Of a stretch of 64,000 bases of DNA, positions 1 through 8,396 are shown one piece after another. The notes under the pieces were generated by a model. That model made no database searches, was not told the origin of the DNA, and was given only the letters and a program-made list of their open reading frames with translations. This DNA is from an uncultured Alphaproteobacteria bacterium. GTDB lineage: Bacteria > Pseudomonadota > Alphaproteobacteria > HIMB59 > GCA-002718135. The stretch lies in contig CACJAV010000003.1 in the NCBI GenBank assembly GCA_902591485.1, forward strand, positions 56,406 to 120,405, read 5' to 3'. Position 1 is the first letter of the stretch. Each line of letters begins with the position of its first letter. Made by a program: the position numbers and the translations under genes.

Positions 1-175
1 TACTACATTTTTAATTGAAATATTTACTTCTGGTATGGATCCACAAAATGCAATTCGTTTACATTTATTAGATAGTGTTCCATATTTTAGATATTTATTA
101 ATGGGGATGGTCTTGCTTCTAATATTACGATACCGTCCTAAAGGTATTATCCCTGAAAAAGTAAGACACTCATAA
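1..175 (+). CDS. C-terminal end of a branched-chain amino acid ABC permease (LivM-type), partial
   Basis: An open frame runs from base 2 to a TAA at 173-175 and gives 57 residues with no start inside the window, so the gene begins upstream. The tail has a hydrophobic stretch (YLLMGMVLLLILRY) followed by RPKGIIPE, the ending typical of LivM/LivH permeases of hydrophobic amino acid transporters. A LivJ-type binding protein gene lies just downstream on the opposite strand, which supports the assignment. The family call rests on this short tail and its neighbour only; LivH and LivM cannot be separated with certainty. Confidence 0.72.
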   Translation, partial: TTFLIEIFTSGMDPQNAIRLHLLDSVPYFRYLLMGMVLLLILRYRPKGIIPEKVRHS

Positions 176-197
176 CTTCTAATAAAAAAAAGATAAA

Positions 198-228
198 AAA
201 AACCCAGCTATTAAAGCTGGGTTTTTAA
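198..228. terminator. Bidirectional intrinsic terminator between livM-type and livJ-type genes
   Basis: A perfect 10-bp stem, AAACCCAGCT (200-209) and AGCTGGGTTT (215-224), encloses a 5-base loop. T residues follow on the + strand, and an A-rich tract precedes the stem, which reads as T-rich on the - strand. It sits between two convergent genes and can stop transcription from both. Confidence 0.9.
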
Positions 229-251
229 AATAAATAATTTAGTAAAAAATA

Positions 252-1433
252 TTATAGTGCACCTACTGTTACAAAAGTACCACCAGAAACTTCAAGTTCT
301 TTAAAGGCACCAGCTGCATCACCAAATGCGTTAAATTCAACATCAGTTGCACCCTGATAATCAATATCTTTTCCAGCTGCTAACATTTGCAGACCGTAAG
401 CTAATTGACCTGGATTAATAACAATCCCAGGAGCATTTGATACTTTACTAATATTAGATAAGATTGATTTTCTATCAGCTGAACCACCTGCTTGAATTGC
501 AAGTGCAATAATAGCAGCAGCGTCATATGACTCTCCTACGTATGGAGCACTTCCATCCATGCCGTTGGCAGCAGCAAGGTCAGCAAATTTTGCAGAACCT
601 TTTGAAATTGCACCTGGCATTGAACCAAATGAACCTTCAAGATCAGCACCAATATTATCAACGATTGATTGACCAATCATACCATCAGACAGAACAAAAG
701 TATCAAAAGCACCAGAATCAAGAGATGCTTCAATCATTCCTTTTCCACCATCATCAATATAACCAATAACTAGTAAAGCGTCACCACCAGCAGATGCTAA
801 AACACCAACTTCTGATGAATAATCGGCTTTTCCATCTTCATGTGAAGCAGAAGCAGTAATAGTTCCTCCACCTGAAGCAAAAGCAGCTTCAAATACTTCA
901 GCTAATCCTTTTCCATAGTCATTGTTTGTGTAAGTTACAGCAATACTTTCAATACCTCTCTTAAGAGCTAAGTTAGCTAAAACTTTACCACCCATTGCAT
1001 CAGATGGAGCAGTTCTCCAGAACGTTCCATTATCAGCGATCTTACTTAGACCAGGTGAAGTTGCAGAAGGAGATACCATCAAGATACCATTAGGAACTGC
1101 CACGTTAGCATTGATTGCTCCAGTAACACCAGAACAGTCAGCACCCATGATAGCAGATACACCATCAGCAACTAGTTGCTCAGCAGCAGCCGTCGCTGCA
1201 GCAGAATCAACACAAGTTGAGTCAGCCTCAAGTATTGTGAAAGTTTCACCACCAAGAAGATTTCCAGAATTTGAAGCTTCTAGAAATGCCAATTTTGCCC
1301 CATCTCTCATAGCAGGAGTTAGAGATTCAATTGGACCGGTGAAACCTAAAATAATACCAACTTTAATTTCAGCTAAAGCAGCTGTCGAGATAGACGACAA
1401 GCTTATAATAGCTGCAACAAGTAATTTTTTCAT
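252..1433 (-). CDS. Branched-chain amino acid ABC transporter substrate-binding protein (LivJ-type)
   Basis: This 393-residue periplasmic binding protein captures a substrate, probably an amino acid or related compound, for a LivHMGF-type importer. An N-terminal signal peptide (KKLLVAAIISLSSISTAALA) is followed by IKVGIILGFTGPIESL, the usual opening of the LivJ/type I periplasmic binding family (Peripla_BP_6). The length is normal. A strong Shine-Dalgarno GGAGG lies at about 1437-1441, 4-8 bases before the ATG, in keeping with high expression. The gene faces the LivM-like permease fragment across a shared terminator. The substrate cannot be read from the sequence; amide, urea or aromatic-acid binding relatives exist. 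Confidence 0.88.
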   Translation of the reverse strand: MKKLLVAAIISLSSISTAALAEIKVGIILGFTGPIESLTPAMRDGAKLAFLEASNSGNLLGGETFTILEADSTCVDSAAATAAAEQLVADGVSAIMGADCSGVTGAINANVAVPNGILMVSPSATSPGLSKIADNGTFWRTAPSDAMGGKVLANLALKRGIESIAVTYTNNDYGKGLAEVFEAAFASGGGTITASASHEDGKADYSSEVGVLASAGGDALLVIGYIDDGGKGMIEASLDSGAFDTFVLSDGMIGQSIVDNIGADLEGSFGSMPGAISKGSAKFADLAAANGMDGSAPYVGESYDAAAIIALAIQAGGSADRKSILSNISKVSNAPGIVINPGQLAYGLQMLAAGKDIDYQGATDVEFNAFGDAAGAFKELEVSGGTFVTVGAL

Positions 1434-1535
1434 ATTTCCTCCGAGAAATTATTTTTTTTATATAGATCAAATCAATTCTAAGGTACAGAAATCAATGATA
1501 TTTAAATACTTAAAATAGTGACAAAATAGTAAAAT

Positions 1536-2645
1536 ATGGAGAAATTTCACACAAATACTGTTGTTATTGGGGCTGGAGTAGTTGGTTTAGCTGTTGCAAA
1601 AGAAATTAGCTCTAAAGATCCTGAAGTAATTATCCTTGAAAAAGAAGGAAATATTGGGCAAATCACAAGCTCTAGAAACTCAGGGGTTATTCATGCAGGT
1701 ATTTATTATCCATCAGATACTTTAAAGGCTAAATTTTGTGTTGAGGGTAATCGTCTACTTTATGCTTATGCAAAAAAATTTAATGTACCTTTTATAAATA
1801 CCAAAAAAATTATTGTAGCTAGTAATCAATCACAAATAGATGATATTCTGGTTATTAAACAACAAGCAGAATTGAATGGAGTTGAAAATCTAGTGATACT
1901 TGATGAAAAACAAGTTAACAAGTTAGAACCCCTTATTAAATGTGTAGGAGGCTTACTCGTTCCATCCACTGGTATAATTGACCAACATAGCTTAATGCAG
2001 TCTTATCTTGGTGAGTATGAAACTAATGGAGGAATGGTATCTTACAATTCTACAGTAAAAAAAATATCTTTTGTAAATAATAGATTTGAAATTTTAGTTG
2101 TTAATAAAGACATTGAAACAAAAATTATTTGTAATAATTTAATTAATGCAGCTGGAATATTTTCATCTGAAGTAGCTAATTCAATTGAAGGTCTTGATAA
2201 GAAACATGTACCTCAAACTTTTTTAGCAAAAGGTAATTATTTTTCTCTAAATAAAAAATTACCTATTAATCATTTAATATACCCTGTTCCTGAAAAAATA
2301 AGCCTTGGTATTCATTTAACTTTGGAGGTTGATCATTCAATAAAATTTGGACCTGATGCTGAATGGGTTGAAGATCCATACGATTATTCAGTGAATGAAA
2401 GTTTAAAATCAAAATTTGTAAATTCAATAAATAAATATTTACCCGATGTTAATGAAAATATGCTTTCACCATCATATGCTGGTATTCGACCTATAACCAG
2501 TAAGGAAGATAGAGTGAAACGTGATTTTACCATAAGCACAGTAGAAAATCATCAAATAGAAAATCTCATTAATTTATATGGTATAGAGTCGCCAGGATTA
2601 ACTTCATCTTTAGCAATAGCTAAATATGTTGTGGAAAGACTATAA
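1536..2645 (+). CDS. FAD-dependent oxidoreductase, L-2-hydroxyglutarate oxidase/dehydrogenase-like
   Basis: A 369-residue DAO-fold flavoprotein. The N-terminal Rossmann motif VIGAGVVGLAVAKE (residues 10-23) binds FAD. RNSGVIHAGIYYP near residue 50 is the signature of the L-2-hydroxyglutarate dehydrogenase (LhgO/L2HGDH) group. The family oxidises 2-hydroxy acids to 2-oxo acids and passes electrons to oxygen or quinone. The C-terminus carries the expected SPGLTSSLAIAKYV segment. The gene abuts gpsA without a gap, so the two are probably one transcript with deoC and the ALDH16 gene. Because gpsA follows, a glycerol-3-phosphate-type substrate was considered, but the HAGIYY motif favours a 2-hydroxyacid enzyme. 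Confidence 0.8.
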   Translation: MEKFHTNTVVIGAGVVGLAVAKEISSKDPEVIILEKEGNIGQITSSRNSGVIHAGIYYPSDTLKAKFCVEGNRLLYAYAKKFNVPFINTKKIIVASNQSQIDDILVIKQQAELNGVENLVILDEKQVNKLEPLIKCVGGLLVPSTGIIDQHSLMQSYLGEYETNGGMVSYNSTVKKISFVNNRFEILVVNKDIETKIICNNLINAAGIFSSEVANSIEGLDKKHVPQTFLAKGNYFSLNKKLPINHLIYPVPEKISLGIHLTLEVDHSIKFGPDAEWVEDPYDYSVNESLKSKFVNSINKYLPDVNENMLSPSYAGIRPITSKEDRVKRDFTISTVENHQIENLINLYGIESPGLTSSLAIAKYVVERL

Positions 2646-3626
2646 ATGACAATTGGTATTCTAGGTGGTGGCGTTTGGGGAAGTGCTCTTGCAAAGCTTT
2701 TTAGCGATCAAGAAGTTTTAATCTATACTAGAGATAAAAAAGGGATGGATTCTATTAATGAACATCATTTTAATCCTAAGTTAAAGTATGCTGTTTTTAA
2801 TGATAATGTTAGAGCTACTGATGATTTAGAAGAAATTACAAATAAAAATTTAATTTTCATTGCACTCCCTAGTCAGAATATTCGTGAAGTTTTATCAAAA
2901 TCTTATTTTAAAAATTTAGAGTCTGATATTGTTATTGCATCAAAAGGTATTGAAATTTCTTCATCAATGTTTTTATCAAATGTCGTTGATAGTTTAATTA
3001 AACCTAAATCTCTTAGTATTTTATCAGGACCTTGTTTTTCAGACGAGGTTGCTCAAGATTTACCAACAGCAGCAACATTTGCTTCTTCCAATTCTTTTAT
3101 TTTTGATACTATTTCAGGCATGTTAAAGAATAAAAAATTTCGCATTTATTATTCAAATGATGTAATTGGTTGTCAAATTGGTGGAGCATTAAAAAATATC
3201 TATGCTATTGCTGCTGGAATTTCAGATGGTTTAAATTTAGGAGAAAATGCAAGAAGTGCGCTTATTACTCGTTCTTTTGTAGAAATATCTAGGTTTGCTA
3301 TGTTTTTTAAATCAAAAAAAGAGACAATTTTTGGTTTATCTGGATTAGGTGATTTGATGCTAACTTGTAATTCATCTAAATCAAGAAACACTAATTTTGG
3401 AATTAAAATAGCAAATATTAAACACAAAAATTTTGAAAAAGAGCTTGATAAAAATGCAATTACTGAAGGATATTATACAGCAAAAGCAGCTAAAAAAATT
3501 GCTTCAGAAAATAATATAGAAATGCCAATTTTACAGTCTGTTTTTAATATTCTCTATAATGGATTTGATATAGAAGACGAAATTAATAAATTAATGTCAA
3601 GACCACTAACAATAGAAAATATTTAA
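2646..3626 (+). CDS. gpsA: NAD(P)+-dependent glycerol-3-phosphate dehydrogenase
   Basis: GpsA interconverts dihydroxyacetone phosphate and sn-glycerol 3-phosphate, supplying the backbone of phospholipids in the cytoplasm. The protein starts with the dinucleotide-binding motif ILGGGVWGSALAKLF. It contains LSGPCFSDEVA and the catalytic-domain segment GGALKNIYAIAAGISDG (family GALKN..A), with the GLSGLGDLMLTCNSSKSRN motif near residue 225. At 326 residues it has the usual length. It starts immediately after the stop of the flavoprotein gene, so translation is probably coupled. Placement in a sugar or deoxyribose catabolic run rather than beside tsaD is worth noting. Confidence 0.93.
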   Translation: MTIGILGGGVWGSALAKLFSDQEVLIYTRDKKGMDSINEHHFNPKLKYAVFNDNVRATDDLEEITNKNLIFIALPSQNIREVLSKSYFKNLESDIVIASKGIEISSSMFLSNVVDSLIKPKSLSILSGPCFSDEVAQDLPTAATFASSNSFIFDTISGMLKNKKFRIYYSNDVIGCQIGGALKNIYAIAAGISDGLNLGENARSALITRSFVEISRFAMFFKSKKETIFGLSGLGDLMLTCNSSKSRNTNFGIKIANIKHKNFEKELDKNAITEGYYTAKAAKKIASENNIEMPILQSVFNILYNGFDIEDEINKLMSRPLTIENI

Positions 3627-3633
3627 AAAAGAT

Positions 3634-4560
3634 ATGAACCTAGATACTGATTTAGTAAGTAATATTCGTATTAATCTCAGTGCTATTGAGAGAAGAACAT
3701 CTACATTAACCAAAAGACGTTCTGTAAAAAAAGAATATCAAGCTGCATGGTTATTAAAAGCAATTTCATTAATTGATTTAACAACGTTAAGTGGCGATGA
3801 TACGGCTGGAAAAGTAGAGCGCTTATGTGAAAAAGCTAAAAGACCGATCTCTCTCGATTTGCTTCATCTTTTAGGATTGAGTCAAGGAGATATTCAAGTT
3901 GGCGCTGTTTGTGTTTATCATCATCTAATCAAAGAAGCTAAAAAAAATCTTCCAAAAAATATTCCCGTAGCGGCAGTTTCAACTGGTTTTCCTGCTGGAC
4001 TTTCATCTTTTAAAACGAGGAAACTTGAAATTACAGAATCTATTAAAAATGGTGCTGATGAAATTGATATCGTTATTAATAGAGGTTTTGTTCTGCAAAA
4101 TAATTGGAAAAAATTATATGAAGAAGTAAGAGAATTTAAAAAAGCTGCAAAAAACAAACATATTAAAGCAATACTTGGAGTGGGGGATTTGGAGACACTC
4201 AGAAATGTTGCAAAAGCATCTATGGTTTGTATGATGGCAGGGGCTGATTTCATTAAAACTTCTACAGGGAAAGAGTCTATAAATGCCAACCTCAACAATA
4301 GTCTTGTTATGCTTCGTATGATAAGGCATTTTTATCAAATGACAGGTAAAAAAATTGGTTTTAAGCCAGCTGGCGGTATTTCTACAGCCAAAACTGTTAT
4401 AGAGTTTTTAATTTTAGTTATGGAAGAGTTAGATCATGATTGGATCAATCCAAAATATCTTCGTATTGGAGCTTCTAGTCTACTTATTGATATTGAGAGA
4501 CAACTCTATCACTTTGCTTTAGGAAGATATGCAAATAAAGAAAAATTAGCGATTGGGTAA
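3634..4560 (+). CDS. deoC: Deoxyribose-phosphate aldolase
   Basis: DeoC cleaves 2-deoxyribose 5-phosphate to glyceraldehyde 3-phosphate and acetaldehyde through a Schiff base. The catalytic lysine is K208 in FIKTSTGKES. The partner residues D145 (EIDIVINRG) and K244 (GFKPAGGIS) are also present. At 308 residues it is longer than the E. coli enzyme (259) and closer to the length of eukaryotic-type DERA proteins, with an extended N-terminus. It overlaps the following aldehyde dehydrogenase gene by one base (TAATG). The pairing makes sense: acetaldehyde made here would be oxidised by the neighbour. Confidence 0.93.
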   Translation: MNLDTDLVSNIRINLSAIERRTSTLTKRRSVKKEYQAAWLLKAISLIDLTTLSGDDTAGKVERLCEKAKRPISLDLLHLLGLSQGDIQVGAVCVYHHLIKEAKKNLPKNIPVAAVSTGFPAGLSSFKTRKLEITESIKNGADEIDIVINRGFVLQNNWKKLYEEVREFKKAAKNKHIKAILGVGDLETLRNVAKASMVCMMAGADFIKTSTGKESINANLNNSLVMLRMIRHFYQMTGKKIGFKPAGGISTAKTVIEFLILVMEELDHDWINPKYLRIGASSLLIDIERQLYHFALGRYANKEKLAIG

Positions 4561-6920
4561 TGAGCAAAATTATACAAAATTTTAAAAACATTACATACGG
4601 TCCTGCCCCTGAAGACAGCAAGGATGTGATGTCATGGATCAATTCTCTCAATCATCCAAACCTTTTATTCATTAATGGGAAATGGATTAAATCGAAATCA
4701 TCTAAGAAAATACAGGTAATAAATCCAGCAACTAATAAAAAATTAACAACACTAGCTGTTTCCAATAAAAGTGATGTCAATGAAGCAGTCGGTGCAGCTA
4801 AAAAGGCATTTGCCTCTTGGTCTAAAACTTCATCAGACACGCGCGCTAAATATTTATATGCGCTAGCAAGATTAATTCAAAAACATTCTCGGTTTTTGTC
4901 TGTGCTAGAAACTATTGATAATGGAAAACCAATAAGAGAGACGAGGGATATTGATATTCCATTAGTAGCTAGACACTTTTATTATCATGCAGGTTGGGCG
5001 AAAAAAATTGATACTAATAAACAAAAACCAATTGGTGTAATTGGTCAAATTATTCCTTGGAATTTTCCTCTACTGATGCTGGCATGGAAAATTGCACCTG
5101 CAATTGCTGCTGGTAATACTGTTGTTTTAAAACCAGCAGAATTCACTTCTTTAACTGCTCTTTACTTTGCTGAACTATGCCAAAAAGCGAGACTACCCAA
5201 AGGTGTTATTAATATTATTACAGGAGATGGCAGCACAGGTGAGATTATTACCTCTCATCAAGATACAAAAAAAATTGCTTTCACTGGTTCTACTGAAGTT
5301 GGGAAAAAAATAATTCAATCTTCTGCAGAGCAAGAAAAAAAATTAACAATGGAGTTAGGGGGTAAATCACCCTTTATTGTTTTTGAAGATGCTGATCTTG
5401 ATAGTGCTGTGGAAGGAGTAGTTGATGCGATTTGGTTTAATCAAGGTCAAGTATGCTGTGCAGGTTCACGATTATTAGTTCAAGAAAGTGTAGAAAAATT
5501 ATTTATTAAAAAATTAAAAGCCCGTATGGAAAAATTACGTGTTGGAAATCCATTGGATAAATCGATTGATATTGGTGCGATTGTAGCGCCAGTACAATTA
5601 AAAAAAATTCAATCAATTGTAAAAAAGGGAGAGAAGGAAGGCTCTAAGCTATGGCAACCTAGTTGGGCTTGTCCAACAGATGGTTTGTTTTATCCACCTT
5701 CAATTTTTACCAATGTTTCCCCATCTTCTTTTATAGCGCAAGTTGAAATTTTTGGACCTGTGTTATCTGTTCTTAATTTCAGAACTCCTAGTGAAGCAGT
5801 GAGTATAGCAAATAATACCCCGTATGGTTTAGCCGCAAGTATTTGGTCAGAAAATATTAATCTTGCACTTGATATTGCACCTAAAATAAAAGCCGGAGTA
5901 ATATGGATTAACTCGACAAATTTATTTGATGCTGCATGTGGATTTGGTGGATACAAAGAAAGCGGATTTGGAAGAGAAGGAGGTTTAGAGGGTATAAGAG
6001 CCTACCAAGACAAAACACTACCTGAAGCTCCTAAAACTGCAATAAAAATAAATAAGAATAAAGTTGTACTTCCTTCAATAGATACAACTCCTAAGTTGTA
6101 TGTTGGAGGTAAACAAAAAAGACCCGACAGTGGTTACTCTTTTAATCAGATGTCGGCACAAAAAGAATTTATTTGTGACATTGCCAGAGCAAATAGAAAA
6201 GATGTTAGAGATGCAGTTGAAGCTGCATCAAAATCTAAAATAGGAATTTTAAATAATTTCAATCGTTCTCAAATTTTATTTTATTTAGCTGAAAATTTAT
6301 CACAGCGAAAAGAAACATTTGTAAATTTATTAATGAGTATTACAGGTGTAAATAAAATTACTGCATTAAAAGAATTTGAGCAATCTTGTGAAAGAATTTT
6401 TTATTATGCCTCTATGGCTGATAAGTTTGAGGGTAATATTCACAACCCTCCAATGAGAGGTTTAACATTAGCGGTAAAAGAACCAATTGGTATTATTGCT
6501 AGTTTGATGTGCGAATATAAACCTTTACTTAGCTTAACAACAACCATTTCTTCTTTATTTGCAAATGGTAATGCAAGTCTGATTGTGCCATCAGAAAAAA
6601 CATCATTAATAGCAACATCATTATATCAAGTTTTTGAGACATCAGATATTCCAGCAGGGTCAATCAATATACTAACATCGAGAAATAATGAACTTAATAC
6701 AACCTTAGCACAACATGAGAACATTGATGGTATTTGGTCATTTTCTAATAGTTCTAGTATAAGGTCAGATATAATAAAGGATACGGTTTTTAATCTTAAA
6801 AGATACTGGTGCCCTAAAAATAATCGTATTGACTGGTCAAATGAGTCTGAAGAGTTTTTAAATGCATTTCTTCATGAGAGTTCACAAGTAAAAAATATTT
6901 GGATACCTTACGGAGAGTAA
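4560..6920 (+). CDS. Two-domain aldehyde dehydrogenase of the ALDH16 type
   Basis: A 786-residue protein with two ALDH-like halves. The first half (about 35-490) holds all catalytic residues: N168 (PWNFP), E265 (ELGGKSP) and catalytic cysteine C299 (GQVCCAGSR). The second half (about 510-786) keeps ALDH-like segments, such as PIGIIASL in place of PIGVIGQI, but I find no catalytic cysteine motif, so it is probably structural. This matches the bacterial ALDH16 family, which has a pseudo-ALDH C-terminal domain. It likely oxidises the acetaldehyde released by DeoC to acetate with NAD+. Translation is coupled to deoC through TAATG. The substrate is inferred from the operon. Confidence 0.87.
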   Translation: MSKIIQNFKNITYGPAPEDSKDVMSWINSLNHPNLLFINGKWIKSKSSKKIQVINPATNKKLTTLAVSNKSDVNEAVGAAKKAFASWSKTSSDTRAKYLYALARLIQKHSRFLSVLETIDNGKPIRETRDIDIPLVARHFYYHAGWAKKIDTNKQKPIGVIGQIIPWNFPLLMLAWKIAPAIAAGNTVVLKPAEFTSLTALYFAELCQKARLPKGVINIITGDGSTGEIITSHQDTKKIAFTGSTEVGKKIIQSSAEQEKKLTMELGGKSPFIVFEDADLDSAVEGVVDAIWFNQGQVCCAGSRLLVQESVEKLFIKKLKARMEKLRVGNPLDKSIDIGAIVAPVQLKKIQSIVKKGEKEGSKLWQPSWACPTDGLFYPPSIFTNVSPSSFIAQVEIFGPVLSVLNFRTPSEAVSIANNTPYGLAASIWSENINLALDIAPKIKAGVIWINSTNLFDAACGFGGYKESGFGREGGLEGIRAYQDKTLPEAPKTAIKINKNKVVLPSIDTTPKLYVGGKQKRPDSGYSFNQMSAQKEFICDIARANRKDVRDAVEAASKSKIGILNNFNRSQILFYLAENLSQRKETFVNLLMSITGVNKITALKEFEQSCERIFYYASMADKFEGNIHNPPMRGLTLAVKEPIGIIASLMCEYKPLLSLTTTISSLFANGNASLIVPSEKTSLIATSLYQVFETSDIPAGSINILTSRNNELNTTLAQHENIDGIWSFSNSSSIRSDIIKDTVFNLKRYWCPKNNRIDWSNESEEFLNAFLHESSQVKNIWIPYGE

Positions 6921-6972
6921 ATCTATTTTAAAAAATAAAAGTATATAAAAATTTTTTATATAATTCCTGTTT

Positions 6973-6986
6973 TATAATGCTATAAT
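6973..6986 (+). promoter_or_regulatory. Possible promoter -10 elements upstream of the mutarotase operon
   Basis: The 93-base gap between the ALDH16 gene and the mutarotase gene has two perfect TATAAT hexamers, at 6973-6978 and 6981-6986. No good -35 hexamer is seen at the expected spacing, and an A/T-only palindrome around 6942-6961 makes chance matches likely. The gap suggests that the sugar operon starting at 7014 has its own promoter. Confidence 0.3.
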
Positions 6987-7013
6987 TTTTTATTTAAACA
7001 AAAGAGGTTCAAA

Positions 7014-7466
7014 ATGTTAATTAATGTTAATCCTTTAATCAGTCCTGAAATTTTATCACTTATCAGGTCAATGGGTCATGGTGATAAATTTGTATTGAGT
7101 GATGCCAATTTTCCATCCTATTCACAGGGCAATAAAATATTTCGTATGGACGGACTAAATGTTCCTCAAGCTGCTGCAGCTTTACTTACGCACTTTCCAC
7201 TGGATAGCTTTATTCCTTATTCTGTTCAAAGAATGGAAGTGGATGGTCAACCTGATGAAATTAATGAAGTGCAAAAAGAGTTAATTGATACTGTAAAAAA
7301 AGTATCTGGAGATAATTGGAAAGTTGGTTCAATAGAAAGACAGCAATTTTATGTTGAAGCAAAAAAAACTACAGCTGTGATCACTACAAGTGAAACAAGA
7401 CCTTATGGTTGTTTTATTTTCACTAAAGGTGTTTTAAAACCTGATGGAACTGTCTGGATTGTCTAA
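7014..7466 (+). CDS. FucU/RbsD-family sugar mutarotase
   Basis: A 150-residue cytoplasmic protein of the RbsD/FucU family, whose members interconvert sugar anomers (fucose, ribose) after import. The N-terminus MLINVNPLISPEILSLIRSMGHGD corresponds to the FucU opening, with the conserved catalytic-type histidine in MGHGD. SDANFPS, ALLTHFPLDSF and the C-terminal segment TSETRPYGCFIFTKGV are also typical. A Shine-Dalgarno-like AGAGG lies about 6-8 bases before the ATG. It is the first gene of a run with split transketolase, BtpA-like, M42 and FGGY kinase genes, so it probably presents the imported sugar in the right anomeric form. The sugar is not identifiable. Confidence 0.87.
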   Translation: MLINVNPLISPEILSLIRSMGHGDKFVLSDANFPSYSQGNKIFRMDGLNVPQAAAALLTHFPLDSFIPYSVQRMEVDGQPDEINEVQKELIDTVKKVSGDNWKVGSIERQQFYVEAKKTTAVITTSETRPYGCFIFTKGVLKPDGTVWIV

Positions 7467-7468
7467 AA

Positions 7469-8395
7469 TTGCGTGAAAAAAATAAATTAAATTCTGAAGA
7501 TATTGCTTTAGGCATTAGGAGAAGAGTATTTGAGCATTGTATAAAAAATAATGGTGCTTATCTGAGTCAAGCGTGTTCTTCCGCGGAACAACTTGCTTGG
7601 TTGTATAACGAAGCATTAAATATTGGTGACTCAATTATGCCGTCCATTCCAGAGACTTTTTCTGGCGTCCCTCATATTAATAATAAAAATTATAAAACTG
7701 GAGCAGGTTATAATGGGCCCATTTCATCAGAATATGATAGGTTTATATTTGCTCCAGCCCATTATGCTCTTGTAGCTTATGCAACTTTAATTGAAGTGGG
7801 ACGAATGGCTCCTGAAGGTTTATCAATGTTTAATCAGGATGGGTCGTCAGTTGAAATTATTGGAGCAGAACATTCACCAGGTATGGAAATGCATAATGGC
7901 ACTTTGGGTATTGGGTTATCAACTGCAGCAGGCATAGCTTATGGAAGAAAATTAAATAAAGACTCCGGAGATACTTGCGTATTTATGTCTGATGGAGAGC
8001 TTCAAGAAGGGCAAATATGGGAGGCACTTCAAGTCAGTGTTTACTATAAGCTTGATAACCTCTGGGCAATCGTTGATGTTAATGAGCAACAAGTTGACGG
8101 GGCTATGAGTGATGTTTTGGATATAGGGAATATTCAAAAAAAAATAAATTCTTTTGGAGCAAAATGTATTGAAATAGATGGTCATGATATTGAGGCCATG
8201 AGACAAGCAAAAAATGAAAAGCATAAAGATCAACCTCTCATTATTCTTGCAAGAACTTCTCCTTACAAAGGTATGCAATATTTGAAAAAAAGATTCCCAA
8301 GATTGCATTATGTAAGATTTAAATCTGAAGAAGAGAGAAGTAAAATGAATTTAGAAATCTCAAAAGAATTAGGCATAGATCCAATAAAGTACTAA
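7469..8395 (+). CDS. Transketolase N-terminal subunit (TPP-binding half), sugar operon copy
   Basis: A 308-residue TPP-binding half of a split transketolase, which moves a two-carbon ketol unit between sugar phosphates together with the next gene product. The TPP/metal motif reads SDGELQEGQIWEAL, then IVDVNEQQ, where most transketolases have GDG...N. The serine in place of the first glycine is a small departure. GAEHSPGMEMHNGTLGIGLS matches the family segment before it. The start is TTG at 7469, two bases after the mutarotase stop. At 308 residues it is about 30 longer than typical split N-halves. A second, more canonical pair is encoded at 60646-62429. Confidence 0.88.
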   Translation: MREKNKLNSEDIALGIRRRVFEHCIKNNGAYLSQACSSAEQLAWLYNEALNIGDSIMPSIPETFSGVPHINNKNYKTGAGYNGPISSEYDRFIFAPAHYALVAYATLIEVGRMAPEGLSMFNQDGSSVEIIGAEHSPGMEMHNGTLGIGLSTAAGIAYGRKLNKDSGDTCVFMSDGELQEGQIWEALQVSVYYKLDNLWAIVDVNEQQVDGAMSDVLDIGNIQKKINSFGAKCIEIDGHDIEAMRQAKNEKHKDQPLIILARTSPYKGMQYLKKRFPRLHYVRFKSEEERSKMNLEISKELGIDPIKY

Positions 8396-8396
8396 A

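Noticed and set aside
1111-1518. 135-codon frame on the + strand opposite the LivJ-type gene
   Set aside because: It is a shadow of the signal-peptide end of the binding protein gene and has no family-like features.
1536-2645. Glycerol-3-phosphate dehydrogenase GlpD next to gpsA
   Set aside because: The motif RNSGVIHAGIYYP and the length of 369 residues point to the 2-hydroxyglutarate oxidase group rather than the about 500-residue GlpD.
6942-6961. Terminator after the ALDH16 gene
   Set aside because: The palindrome contains only A and T and lacks a stable stem.
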